Assembly (NCBI GenBank): GCA_019914995.1
Contig: CM034144.1
Location: 6,355,489 to 6,419,488 of the forward strand
From: Acanthochlamys bracteata
Lineage: Eukaryota; Streptophyta; Magnoliopsida; Pandanales; Velloziaceae
Direction of reading: 5' to 3'
DNA length: 64,000 nt
The translations under genes were made by a program, and so were the position numbers. Shown here piece by piece: positions 47,609 to 58,355 of this stretch. How positions within the stretch are numbered: the stretch's first letter is position 1; every line of letters begins with the position of its first letter. The notes beneath the pieces are model-generated. The model was not told the origin of the DNA. It did no database searches and was given only the letters and a program-made list of their open reading frames with translations.

Positions 47609-49738
47609 TCATGCATGTTGTTCGATTTCTGAAGACGGATCATCGTCTTCATCAAAACAATCCATACCATACGCAGCATGGCCATGACCGAAAGCTTTGA
47701 TATGATCCTTCAGTGATCTCTTATGCTTAAAATCAGAACCGCAGATGCAGTACCAAAGCTTGCCGCAGTTCTTCTCATGAGTTCTCCAGTCACCCCTGAC
47801 GGCGAACGTTTTACCGCATTTTCTGCAAACGAACGGTTTGATGCCGTGCTTCCGTTTGTAATGTGTTTGAAGCGTTCTGAAGTCTTTTAATGGTTTGGAC
47901 CGTGGATGGTCGATGTTGTTACGGCAACCGGGAGCACAGCAGTAGCATGGAAGCCGTAGCATCGCCGTTGGCTGGATTCCTCGGAGAGATTCAGGTCCTT
48001 TCCGGTATTGTGAACCGTGTCCCCACATGTGCATCTGTTCCATTTCAAATTTCATATATTTTCATATAATATGAAGCATGCAAATTACATTAAACTATAA
48101 ATCCATCAACTTCTAAGAACACAAACAACAATAACAACAAAAAAAACTATATGAAAAACATAATAAAGAATTACTCACTAACGTTGGTTGCTCATTCTTG
48201 TATAGAAACAAAAGTTAAGTAATCAAATGTTCTAACTGCAGAGAACATATGTAAGTGGTTTGCAGACTTCTTGCTTTCTTTCAAGCATTGAAGAACTATT
48301 TATGAAAGAGAGAGAAGAGATAGTGAACAGTGTATTGGGAGAAGCAAAGTGGTAAACATTACAGAAGGTGCTCGAGTGTTTCTGCTGTACAATGTTTCAG
48401 AGAACTGTGAAGAAACAACAACAACAACAATAAAGAAGGAAAGAAAGAAAAGAAAAGATTTTTGGGGAGAAGTAGCTAGCAAGTTCAGTTCCTTCAAAGA
48501 GATCTCAAACTTCTCTGCAAAATCTTCTTATTCTGAACTCTGAACTCAGACTATAGTACTACTGATCAGCTATAATATCAAAGGCAGTAGTTTTTTTCTT
48601 TGAAATCTCGCACTACTCCCTAGGCAAATTATAGTGAAAAACAAACACATACGTTTTCTCTCATGGTGTTCCATGAAGCAATAGCAACAAGGAAACATAT
48701 TGCCTTCTTGCATAGTTTCAATGATTTTAAAAGACACACAATGTACTTATTCTACTACTTCTGATGAAAATAAAAACCAAATCTTCTCTCTTCTTCAATT
48801 CCATGTGAAACGAAGATGAAACAAAAAGAAATCACTATCAAATAAAACTCGCAATTCAATGAACTATAACCTAATCAACAACAAGTTTAAATCACACCAA
48901 ATCAATCAAAACATGTATGTGTATAATATACCTGCATGTTGTTGTATCTGTTGAAGGTTTTGCAGCAGACAGAGCAAGAGAATTGAGTAGGACCGATAAG
49001 GATCTGCGCAGGCGTAGGGATCCAATAGTGGCCCTTGTTTAATCTCCCTATAGGATTGTTAGGGTAACCTATAGGAGCAATTGCAACTTCATCTCCATCA
49101 CCGCCGACACCATCTTTATTGTTCTGCAAGGGCTCCTGGCGCTGTTGGAGTTGCCCTCCCATGATATTACCTTCATCTTCTTGATCTTGATCTGCTGTTG
49201 TTGAAGAGACTCTTGAGATCAGATCTGCTGCAGTAGGACTTGGTAGACCTATATGCAAAGCAACAGTCACACCATTAATGTTATCATCATCATCATCATG
49301 GTCTTCTTGATGTCTTTCTTCCATGATCATCTCTTCTTGATCTCCACTACCATAATCACTACCACTACCACCCTGTTGTTGTTGTTGTTGATCTTGATGT
49401 AGAGCAGCCGCAGTACAACAAGCTATAATAGGCTTTTCATCATCTTGATCTTTTGGTCTTGTTGGACTAAGACTTAGAAGAGGCAAGGCTTCCCTAAGTG
49501 GAGGAGATGGTGGAACAGGAGTTTGATTCTGCTGCTGGTAGCTGTAATGGTGATGATGGTAGTTATAAGCAAGATTATTAGGGTTTGTAGTATTATAACT
49601 ATTGTAGTTATTGAAATTGTAACAAGAAGGGATTGCAGTAGGAATAATGGGAGAAGGGTTTGATGAAGAGAAGTTGTTATTGCTGTTGTTGTAGAAGTTG
49701 AAGTAACCTTTGAAGAAATTTGTGTAGGGGTCTCCCAT
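47609..49738 (-). CDS. WIP4: WIP-domain C2H2 zinc-finger transcription factor (WIP2/4/5 clade)
   Basis: Two exons, 48,932-49,738 and 47,609-48,034, encode 410 residues; the intron is 897 bp with AACATGCAG/GTATA and GGAACAG/ATGCAC borders. The N-terminus MGDPYTNFF matches the MADPYSNFF start of the clade, hence this ATG rather than the in-frame one ten codons upstream (49,768). Residues 81-92 read [12 protein letters not shown], and [11 protein letters not shown] follows at about 157-167; between them are Asn, Gln, His and Asp runs. The conserved WIP region starts [12 protein letters not shown] (Trp239-Ile240-Pro241), followed by four zinc fingers: [10 protein letters not shown] (255 on), the PCYCCAPGC finger, VCRKCGKTF and [11 protein letters not shown] proteins are nuclear regulators of root-tip, vein and transmitting-tract development. 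WIP4 rather than WIP2/5 is inferred from the NEK5 and UCNL neighbours. Confidence 0.93.
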
Positions 49739-50140
49739 GGAAGCTACAGAGAGCTTCAAGTTCTTCAATTCTTTGTTGTTTTAGAGCTTAAGGGATAAAA
49801 TGAAGAAGGTATATATCACAGCTGCTACCTATTAGTACAACTACTATAGAGGAAGGAGGCTGAAAAGTTTAAGAAGAGCAAAAACAAAAAATAAGAAATT
49901 GAGATTTAGGAATGATCATATTATAAAGGAAAAAAAAGAATAATGAATGAAGAACTAGATTGATTATTGCAGAAAGGAAATCACCTGGCTGACAAAAGGG
50001 AAACGAAAGGAAATGAAACAAAAAAAAGAGAGACAGAGAGAAGAGAAAGAAAATGTTGAATTAGATTGAGAGAGAGAGAGAGAGAGAGAGGTAGGTAAAC
50101 TAATCTTGGGAGTTTGAACAAACAGATTTTAGAATGCGTT
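49739..50140 (-). promoter_or_regulatory. WIP gene leader and promoter with a GA tract
   Basis: Upstream sequence of the WIP gene. A (GA)12 tract at 50,068-50,091 lies about 330-350 bases upstream of the start codon. GA/CT tracts in plant promoters are known targets of BARLEY B RECOMBINANT/BPC proteins. No clear TATA box was assigned. Confidence 0.5.
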
Positions 50141-52160
50141 TGGCTTTAATTCTTTCAAAATTTAATTTCTAAAACTATTTTTATTTTTTAATAATTTATT
50201 TAAAATTTTTAAAATAAAAAATTTATATCATAAAATTTTATTATTATTTATTTTAATTGTTTTTTATGAGGTCAAAAAATTTTAGTTTATAATCAAAAGA
50301 ATATCTTCAGTTTAAATTTTTTTTAAAATACTCTAAATATCCTTAAATTCTCTCTCAAGAGAATTAAATTTATTGTAAAATTTTGGGAACATGGTTTACA
50401 AGAATTGGATAAGATCATCTTTCAACTTTTCTGAAATTTTTTGTCAGATTTAAATGAAAAATCTTTTAAATACGTGTTTCACTTGTGCAAAAAGAAATCT
50501 ATACTAATTTTTCAACCAATTTTTAAGAAAAATAATTTCTGCAAAATTTATTTTGTGTAAGTGACTTCCAATATTAAAATATTATAATCATAAACAAATA
50601 TAAAGAATGTAGAGGAATTAATTAGATAGTTTAGGCGTGAGTTCTTTTGCACATCAAAATTATTTTTTTTTCTAAGAAGTTATTTTTAATTTATTTTTTA
50701 TTACAAAAAGAACACAAAAAATCATTTTAATTTATTTTTTAATATAAAAAGAACATATTATTTTTAATAATACTATTCTAATAACTCACTTTTAAAAATT
50801 TATTTTTAAAAAACTCATTTCTAAAATTAAAAGAAGGCACTCTAAAATACAAAGAGGGAGAATGAGTTAGTTGATTTCTTACCATTAGAAATGAGAACTA
50901 AAATTCATTAATTGATTCATTCATTAATGAGAGATAGAGAGAGTTGAAAGACTTTGTTGATACTGTATGTATGAGCTAGCTTACTGTATTTCTACAGTGT
51001 CTATGAGAACAAATTATTCTTTGTAATTATTGCATATGTATATGGAAAGCACAAGAATTTATTTAAAATTAAAAAAGTATATAAAAATTTTATTAATAAA
51101 ATTTTTTATATATAAAATAAAATTTATTTTTTAAAAAAATATTTTCATTTTAAAAAATTTTATTTATTTTGTTTGGACGTATTTTAAATACACATAATTA
51201 AATTTCATAAAATAAAATTCGGTGAAAAATAGAGTTTAATAAAAATATAGTTCAGAGTGGTATTTGAAATAAATAAAATAAAATATAAAATTAAATTATG
51301 ATAAAAATAAAATTCGGTGTGAAAATAAAAATAAAATTAAAGTGATAAAATATTTGAAGTGATTGAATTCAAAATTTGAATAAAAATAGTAAAATTTGAC
51401 GTATTTGAAACAAAGTTTTTTCTAGGAAATATAAGATGAATGGTAACTATATGATAAAGTGATCGATTAGATAAATTAGAAGAGTATGGAAGTGCATTTA
51501 AAAGAACAACCTCCTATTTATCAATTCATTATATGCTTTTATGTTGACTTAGCGGAAAGTAGAATAGTATATTGATATATAGAAATTTTGAAATTATTTA
51601 TAAAGTTTTTAAAAAGTTATATCTTATATAATAGCAAATATATCTAAACATTATAATATCTAAACTTTTTGAAGCATTGTTACAAAGGTCTACAGCATCA
51701 AACAACATCACAAAAATCTTTATTATAATTATAATTCTAATAAACTTTATATAATTTATAAAATTTAAAAAGTATAAAAATTTTTTATTATAAAATTTTA
51801 TTTTTTTAGTTGAAAAAGTTGAACTTATTTTTTAAATTTTTAATAAAATTGCTCATAATTTATTGGACGCAAAATTTCTGAAATTAAATAATAATAAGAT
51901 TTTATGATATAGAAAGTTTTTATAGTTTTTAAATTTTAAAAAATTTCTCTAAAAAATTTAAAAAATAGAAAATAAAAAATTGAATGAAATGGAGTTCAAA
52001 AGCACTTCTAATTATGCACCAACTAAAACTATGAGAACGTAATTGGTGCCTTCTAATTTTTGAACAATATAAGCTATTTCAAGCTCAAACCAATTTACAA
52101 GATTATTAGATGTCAATCTAAAGGCACATACATGGTTAAGATATTAATCAATATACAACA
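50141..52160. other. intergenic, AT-rich, no gene seen
   Basis: Degraded AT-rich repeat copies at about 50,140-50,290, 51,050-51,170 and 51,730-51,990. A further block at about 51,170-51,415 opens with TTTGGACGTATTTTAAATAC and closes with GACGTATTTGAAACAAAG, an imperfect inverted pair suggestive of a MITE. Confidence 0.45.
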
Positions 52161-52164
52161 CTCG

Positions 52165-52334
52165 TAGTTATTATGGTTGCCAAAGTCATGGTGAATGAAT
52201 TGAATATTTTCAACATTCAAATACTCGGTTGCTTCGTTTTATGAAATATGTAGTTATTATGGTTGTCAAAATCATACAGAATGAATGAAAATTTTCATAG
52301 CTCAAGTACTCGGTCGCTTTCATTTGTGAAATAC
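52165..52334. repeat. 85-bp tandem duplication
   Basis: GTAGTTATTATGGTTG at 52,165 recurs at 52,250. The two units share ACTCGGT.GCTT and TGTGAAATA/ATGAAATA features with a moderate number of differences, so the event is older than the 37.8-kb duplication. Confidence 0.8.
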
Positions 52335-52353
52335 AAGTTTGCAGCCTGCATAA

Positions 52354-52845
52354 TGCGTTTCAAAGTAGTTATAAAGTTAAAAAAATTTTAAAATAAGCTT
52401 TATTTTTTTATTTTCAAAAAAAGTAATATACATATATAATAAAAAGATCTCATTACGTAAAATTTTTTTATACTTTTAAATTTTTTAATAAATTTTTTAT
52501 ATACTTATAAAATATATATTAAAAAATATTAAATAAAAAATTAAAAAGCTGTTTTTTTGGTAAGCATTGACAACAGATTAAGAAGCTGTTTGGAGCAGCT
52601 TACCAAAAGCTGCTTTTCAACTTTTTTCCATTTTATATTTTTCAATATATATTTTATAAATATATAAAAATTTTATTTAAAAATTTAGAAAGTGTAGAAA
52701 AATTCTACGTAATGAGATCTTTTTATTACATATTTTTATTATTTTTCTAAAAGTAAAAAAAATAGAGTTCGTTTTTTAAAAAAGACAAAAATATCTTTTA
52801 TTTCACAAAAGCTCTATTTCATAAGCAATCCCAAACACCCCCTAA
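52354..52845. repeat. inverted pair of AT-rich MITE-like copies (long hairpin)
   Basis: The left copy (about 52,354-52,565) and right copy (about 52,590-52,845) are the same repeat in opposite orientation, separated by about 25 bases. Bases 52,439-52,458 (AATAAAAAGATCTCATTACG) recur as their reverse complement at about 52,710-52,729, and the inner ends both carry GCTTACCAAAA/TTTTGGTAAGC. A transcript could fold into a stem of about 200 bp. Confidence 0.8.
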
Positions 52846-53104
52846 GTCGCGTTTGAAAGTATGTTCTAAAAAAATATTTTAAAACTTTTTTAATTTATAT
52901 TTTTGATAAATTTTATAATATTTTATATAATTTATTAAAATTTAATAGATATAGAAAATTTTTATTGGTAAGATCTTATTAGTGTTTATTTTTATTAGGT
53001 GAAAAAATAAAGCTTAATTTTTTAAATATAATAAAAATATTTTTTGTTTTGGAAGAGCAATTTTCATAATCATTTTCCAGCGATTCGTAAATGTCGACGT
53101 TAAG

Positions 53105-53392
53105 GGCGTGTTTCAAATGTCCGTAACTAAGTTTCGTAAAAGTGAAAAAATAGAAAGTAGAGCTTCTCGAAAAATAAAATAAAAGTGGAGTTCAATATTT
53201 GTATTTCAATAGGCTGTGTTAAAAATTAAAAAATATAGTTGTATTGGAAAGTGTGCAAATAAAAAAATTAGAACTAGAGTTCCGCATATAAAAATGGAGT
53301 TCTAAGTTCCTTGTGTAATTGAAACATACAAATTGTTCAGAATTCAAAATCTGACGGGAAAAAATAAAATTACGGGCGTTTGAAACACGCCC
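53105..53392. repeat. Tourist-like (PIF/Harbinger) MITE, best-preserved copy
   Basis: A 288-bp element flanked by TAA (53,102-53,104 and 53,393-53,395). Its ends are GGGCGTGTTTCAAATGTCCG and the inverse of GGGCGTGTTTCAAACGCCCG, with 18 of 20 bases matching. The TAA target duplication and GGGCGTGTTT ends are typical of PIF/Harbinger-derived Tourist elements. It has no coding capacity. Confidence 0.88.
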
Positions 53393-54179
53393 TAAAAGCA
53401 TGTGTTATTTGATTAAAAATGATTTTCTAAAAAATATATATAAATCATTAAACAATGAATTTATAAAAATAAAGAAATAATTATTCAAAAATAAGTTTTT
53501 GAAAGAAAGTTACTTTCTAATTATTTAACGTGGGTTTATCGAAAGTGAGTTAATATAAAAGTTTTTATCAGCGACGGTTTTCGGAAGTGTTTTCATAAAA
53601 GTTTTTTTAAATTGAATAATATTTTAAATTTTTTAAAATAAGTTTTATTTAGAAAAAGAAAAATAATACATTTTTATTATGTAAATCTTTTTTGTACATT
53701 CTAAATTTTTAAAAAATCTTAATAACAAATATTAAAAATAAGATAAAAATATTTTTATTCTAAAAACATATTTTTATAATTATTTTTTAAGCTAAATTAA
53801 ACAGTTCTTTAATGTAAACACAGTCTCAATGTTCTAATCTGCTGTAGCAGCCAAGAAAGAGTTCAGAATGTAGGGTTTTTATGTTCCTCTTCCAACCAAT
53901 ATGGCAGAACAGGTTCAAGGTTTTTTTTTTTTACAAAACAGTAGACTGCATTGAATTGGTATTCCTTATTTCCTATACAGATGGATGTTTGAGAGTGATT
54001 ATAAAAAATTATTTTCATAATAAAAAAATTATTTATCAAATTTTGAAAAATAAATTTATTTATTTTATTTTTAAAAATAAATAATAATATTTCAATTTTA
54101 TTATGTATAATTTTTTATATTTTAAATTAAAAAAATTATAAAGAATTTATTAAAAAGATAAAATAAAATGTTAGAATTA

Positions 54180-54465
54180 GGGTATATTTTAAACGTCCGT
54201 AATTCTATTTTTTTCGGGCAGATTTTGAGTTTATATGATTCAATTATATAAGAAACTCAGAACTTTATTTTTACATGCGGAACTCTAATTTTAATTTTTT
54301 TATTTACATATTTTTCAATACAATTATATATTTAAATTTTCAACACACTTCCAAAACCAATTAAAACACAAATACTGAACTCCACTTCCACTTTATTTTT
54401 CAAGAAACTCTACTTTCTATTTTTTACTTTTACGAAACTCAATTACGGGTATTTAAAACACGCTC
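54180..54465. repeat. Tourist-like MITE, reverse orientation
   Basis: About 286 bp, the reverse complement of the 53.1-kb copy in its interior (CCAAAACCAATTAAAACACA, CTCCACTTCCACTTTATTTT). Ends GGGTATATTTTAAACGTCCG and the inverse of GAGCGTGTTTTAAATACCCG. The flank is TTA on the left and TCA on the right. Confidence 0.75.
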
Positions 54466-55019
54466 TCAGTAGGAATTGAAACACAGAAGGACAAGAAACA
54501 AACTGTTCAATTATGCAGGTGATTGGTGAAGAATTAAAATTTTAGAAAAATTTTTATTATTACTTATTTTTATAATTATTTTAAAATAAAAAAAATAAAA
54601 TTTATTTTTTAAAAAATATTTTTAAATATTCATTATTTCCGAAGCTTAATTTTGTAAGCACTCTAAAATATCTTCTTAATTGTATTCTACATCAAACATC
54701 TATAAAACACACGAAAGGCATAATATTCTCATCTTAGTCATTAATAGATATGGAATAAAACTTCATTATTGGGGGCATTGATTTCTAATCAATCTTCGCC
54801 ATCTCTGACCTTAGAATTCCATCATACCTAATCACTCAATGCCTTGGCTTTACAAGTCTTTGGACCACATTAGCAAAAGACCAAAAAAACATAAATTAAA
54901 GGGGACTACTTTCACTCTTCTATTTTAAAGTCTATTTCAGATTGGGCAATTGAATGGGCAGTTTTCCTTTTGCTTTGCTCCACCTTTATTTGTAGGCTTC
55001 AATTGCTAATTTTAACTAA

Positions 55020-55300
55020 AGTTGTGTTTCAAATGTCCGAAATTTTACTTTTTTTTATTATATTTTGAGTTCCGACCGGTTCATATATTTTAATTACATA
55101 AAAAATTCAGAATTTCGTTTTCATATACGAAATTCTAATTTTAACTTTTTTTTTGCACACTTTTCAATACAATTATATCTTTTAATTTTCAACACACTTA
55201 TAAAAACTATTGAAACACAAATACTAAATTTCACTTTCACTTTATTTTTCAAAAAACTCTATTTTCTACTTTTTCACTTTCATGAACTCAAGCCTTACGA
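55020..55300. repeat. Tourist-like MITE, diverged right end
   Basis: Starts GTTGTGTTTCAAATGTCCG; its interior matches the 54.2-kb copy in the same orientation. The right end has lost a clear inverted repeat. The left flank is shared with the 43.5-kb copy. Confidence 0.65.
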
Positions 55301-55419
55301 AGTGAATTTAATAAAATAAGTTGGATGAGAAATATAATAGAGTTCATTTGAATAACTAAACTGCATGAAATGATTCGGAATTCAAAATCTGATAAAAAAA
55401 AAAAGTTTTTTACCCTAAT

Positions 55420-57630
55420 GCTTCTTTTGGATTATAGATAGATATAGGAAATGATAATAAAGTAAAGCATTTTCCTGTATCTACTTATATTTGATAATAT
55501 ATCATTAAAAAAAATGATGGAAAACTATTCCTTATTCTTTTTACTGTTTAATAGTTAAATATATACCTATCAAATTAGTGAATATATATGGTGATAAGAA
55601 AGAAAACAAATTTACTTTTCTTTTTATCTTTTTATTTTTTAAATATTTTAAATATTTATCTATATTTAATATTTAATATTTTTAAATTAAGACATGTTAT
55701 TTTTTATTATCATAATTTAAAATTTTTATATTTAATTAATTTTAATTGGTAGAAAAAATAGTAAAATTATATGATTAGTTTTTATACTTAATAATTGATA
55801 TAATTTTAGATTAATATAAAAAATTAATCTAAAAATTATATTAATAAAATTTATTTAAAATTATATTAATAAATTAGTTAAAGTTATACTAATAAAAATA
55901 TTTATTAATATAAATAAAAAAAGTATTTGAGTTTTTTATAAAAAATTTAGTTATATTTTTTATTAATTTATCTATTTATCTAAATATAATTAGCTTTTTA
56001 CTATATATTTATATATCGTAAGATCAATTAATTATTTTTTTCTATCTATTTTTTTATTTTTATTTTTTATCTATGAATCTAAACATAAATTAAACGTCTG
56101 CTGCATGAAGTCATTTGACTAAAATTTTAAAAGAAGCTTTTCTTGGTATTTACTTTATAGAGCGTCTCTAAAGTGGTTGCTATCATTGTAACATCCACGA
56201 TTTAAAGTAGCATTTTGTAATATCTTTTCAATTGCAGACTTATCTTTTTTTTTTTTTTGTTTTTTGGGTTCCCTTTACGATCCAATATCTTTAACATAAT
56301 TGGACCATCTAACCTTTGCTTTACTTGGGCCACTTATCATTACACCACATTCATATCTCCTGAAAATTAACATTAACCAAAGATTAATCAAAAGGACTTA
56401 AGAAAACGTTTGTCATTACTTTTTAATTACTTTTATTCTAACTTTTTATTTTTTAATAAATGTTTTATAATATTTTATAAAATTTATTTTAAAATTTAAA
56501 ATATAAAAAATTTGTATATCATAATATTACTTATTTTTTTAGATAAATAAAAGTATAGTTTAATTTCGTAAATATTCTTAAGATATTTTTTATTTCATAA
56601 TAGCTCTATTTTATAAGCAATTATAAAATAGCTCTACTTATAAACAGGAATTCATACTTAGCCAATAAGCTTCCCTAATACCTTCCTATGCAATTGGGTC
56701 TTCAACTACTGAACATACAATATGTAATTGCAGATTCAATATATCAAGGTGAAAAAATACCATTAAGATGAACAGTGTCTACCAGAATTTATAAGAGGAC
56801 GTTTATGAGTGCTTATAATAAAGAGCTTTTCAAAAATATTTTAATTTTTATCTAAAAAATAAATAATAATTATACATATAAAGATTGTACAACATACAAT
56901 TTATATATATATTTCAAATTTTAAAAAAAAATTATAAAATATTCTAGAAAGTTTATAAAGAAAACGTGAGTTTTTGCGAACATCCCCAAATCCTGGATCA
57001 AGTCATCTCTAACATCTTCAATTCGTAATGGGAAAACAAACACTATTGGTTGATGCATGCAGTTCATTGCAACTAGCCAAAGAGAGTACTAATGATTCAC
57101 GAAGCTTGGAAATAATGTCATGAAATTTATGTCTTCTTCTGGGTAGCATTTTTGTAACCAATGTTTGTCCACTATCATCTATCAACAGTTTTCGGAAACA
57201 TGTACGTGGGTTACACTAGTTCTAAGAGGATAGAGAAACTTAATCTATGGTAAAATATAAGAGATCTGAATAGATTTATTTCAACTTATAAGTTGAAATA
57301 AGTTAAAAATAGTAAAATAAAAGTATTTGAATGAACAATTTATAAGTCACAGAAATAAAAATTATGCTAAGTAATTTTTTAGAAAAAATCACACACGATT
57401 TTTTTTGTCTATTTGAAAAAAAATAATATTATTGATACTGTTAATCTTTAAAAGAACAAGTCCATATATAGCTTCCTCTCACCATTTTTCATGCACCATG
57501 AACACTCTTGCCGCGCATTCTCCGTCCATTTTTGGTTGAAAAGATTTATTTTGAAGGTATAAGCTTATTTTTAAAAAAATTCAAAATCCACTTTATTCTA
57601 TAAAAACTATATTATATTAGCACTCATAAA
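55420..57630. other. intergenic, no gene seen
   Basis: AT-rich DNA. About 55,440-56,100 holds an AT-rich block flanked by GGATTATAGATAGATATAGG and the similar inverted ATCTATGAATCTAAACATAA, possibly another small DNA element. About 56,400-56,660 is a further AT-rich MITE-like copy. Nothing coding was recognised. Confidence 0.4.
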
Positions 57631-57632
57631 CA

Positions 57633-57920
57633 TTCCGGAGTTCGTAACTAAGTTTTACAAAAATAAAAAAGAAAAAAATAAAAATTTCTTAAAAAATAGA
57701 ATAGAAATAAAGTTTAATTACTGTGTTTAAATCGATTTTGAAAATAAGTTAAAATTAAAAAAATTAACTGTATTAAAAAATGTATGAGTAAAAAATTAAA
57801 ATTAAACTTTCATGTCTAAAACTAAAATTATTAGCTTTTTATGTAAAAAATATATATATAATTTTAAAACTGTAGCTTTTGATAAAAGAAACTAAAATTT
57901 TGAACGACCGAAACACGCGC
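57633..57920. repeat. Tourist-like MITE, degraded copy
   Basis: Interior matches the 53.1-kb copy in the same orientation. The right end GAAACACGCGC is followed by TAA, and the left end is eroded. It abuts the TRIM-like remnant at 57,940. Confidence 0.6.
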
Positions 57921-57939
57921 TAACTTGAACAACAACTAT

Positions 57940-58355
57940 GTTCGTCATATATTATCAGAGCGAGTTGGATCGATCGGCTCAAGATATGGGCTAAATATAT
58001 TTATTATCTATATCTATTCAAGACCTTTATGGTTCAATTTGTTCTAAAGCAAAAATAGCCCGCTTCATTTCAGAACAGATAGCTCATTTCATTCAAATGA
58101 CAGTTGTCCGCTACATTATAGGACAAGTAGCTTATTTTATTTTAAAGCAGATTGCTCGCTTCATCTAATTCATTACAGGATACGGAACTCACGTCAATTC
58201 AATTTACAAAAAAAACGCTCTACTAGAGAGTATGTGTTAAAGAATAATTTAGTCTCATATTGTTTATCAATATTCTGAGATGATATTAATAAAAATTTAG
58301 GCTAAGTCTTTTCATAACCGATTAGTTTTGAAGAAAATTTAAAATTCGTCGCAAA
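57940..58355. mobile_element. TRIM-like LTR-type remnant, copy 2
   Basis: Same family and orientation as 46,030-46,450 and somewhat better preserved; homology may run to about 58,450. Parts: a methionine-initiator primer-binding-like stretch at the left, a non-coding middle with CGCTTCATTT-type units, and a right part resembling the start of a terminal repeat. It is a non-coding, broken fossil. Confidence 0.5.
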
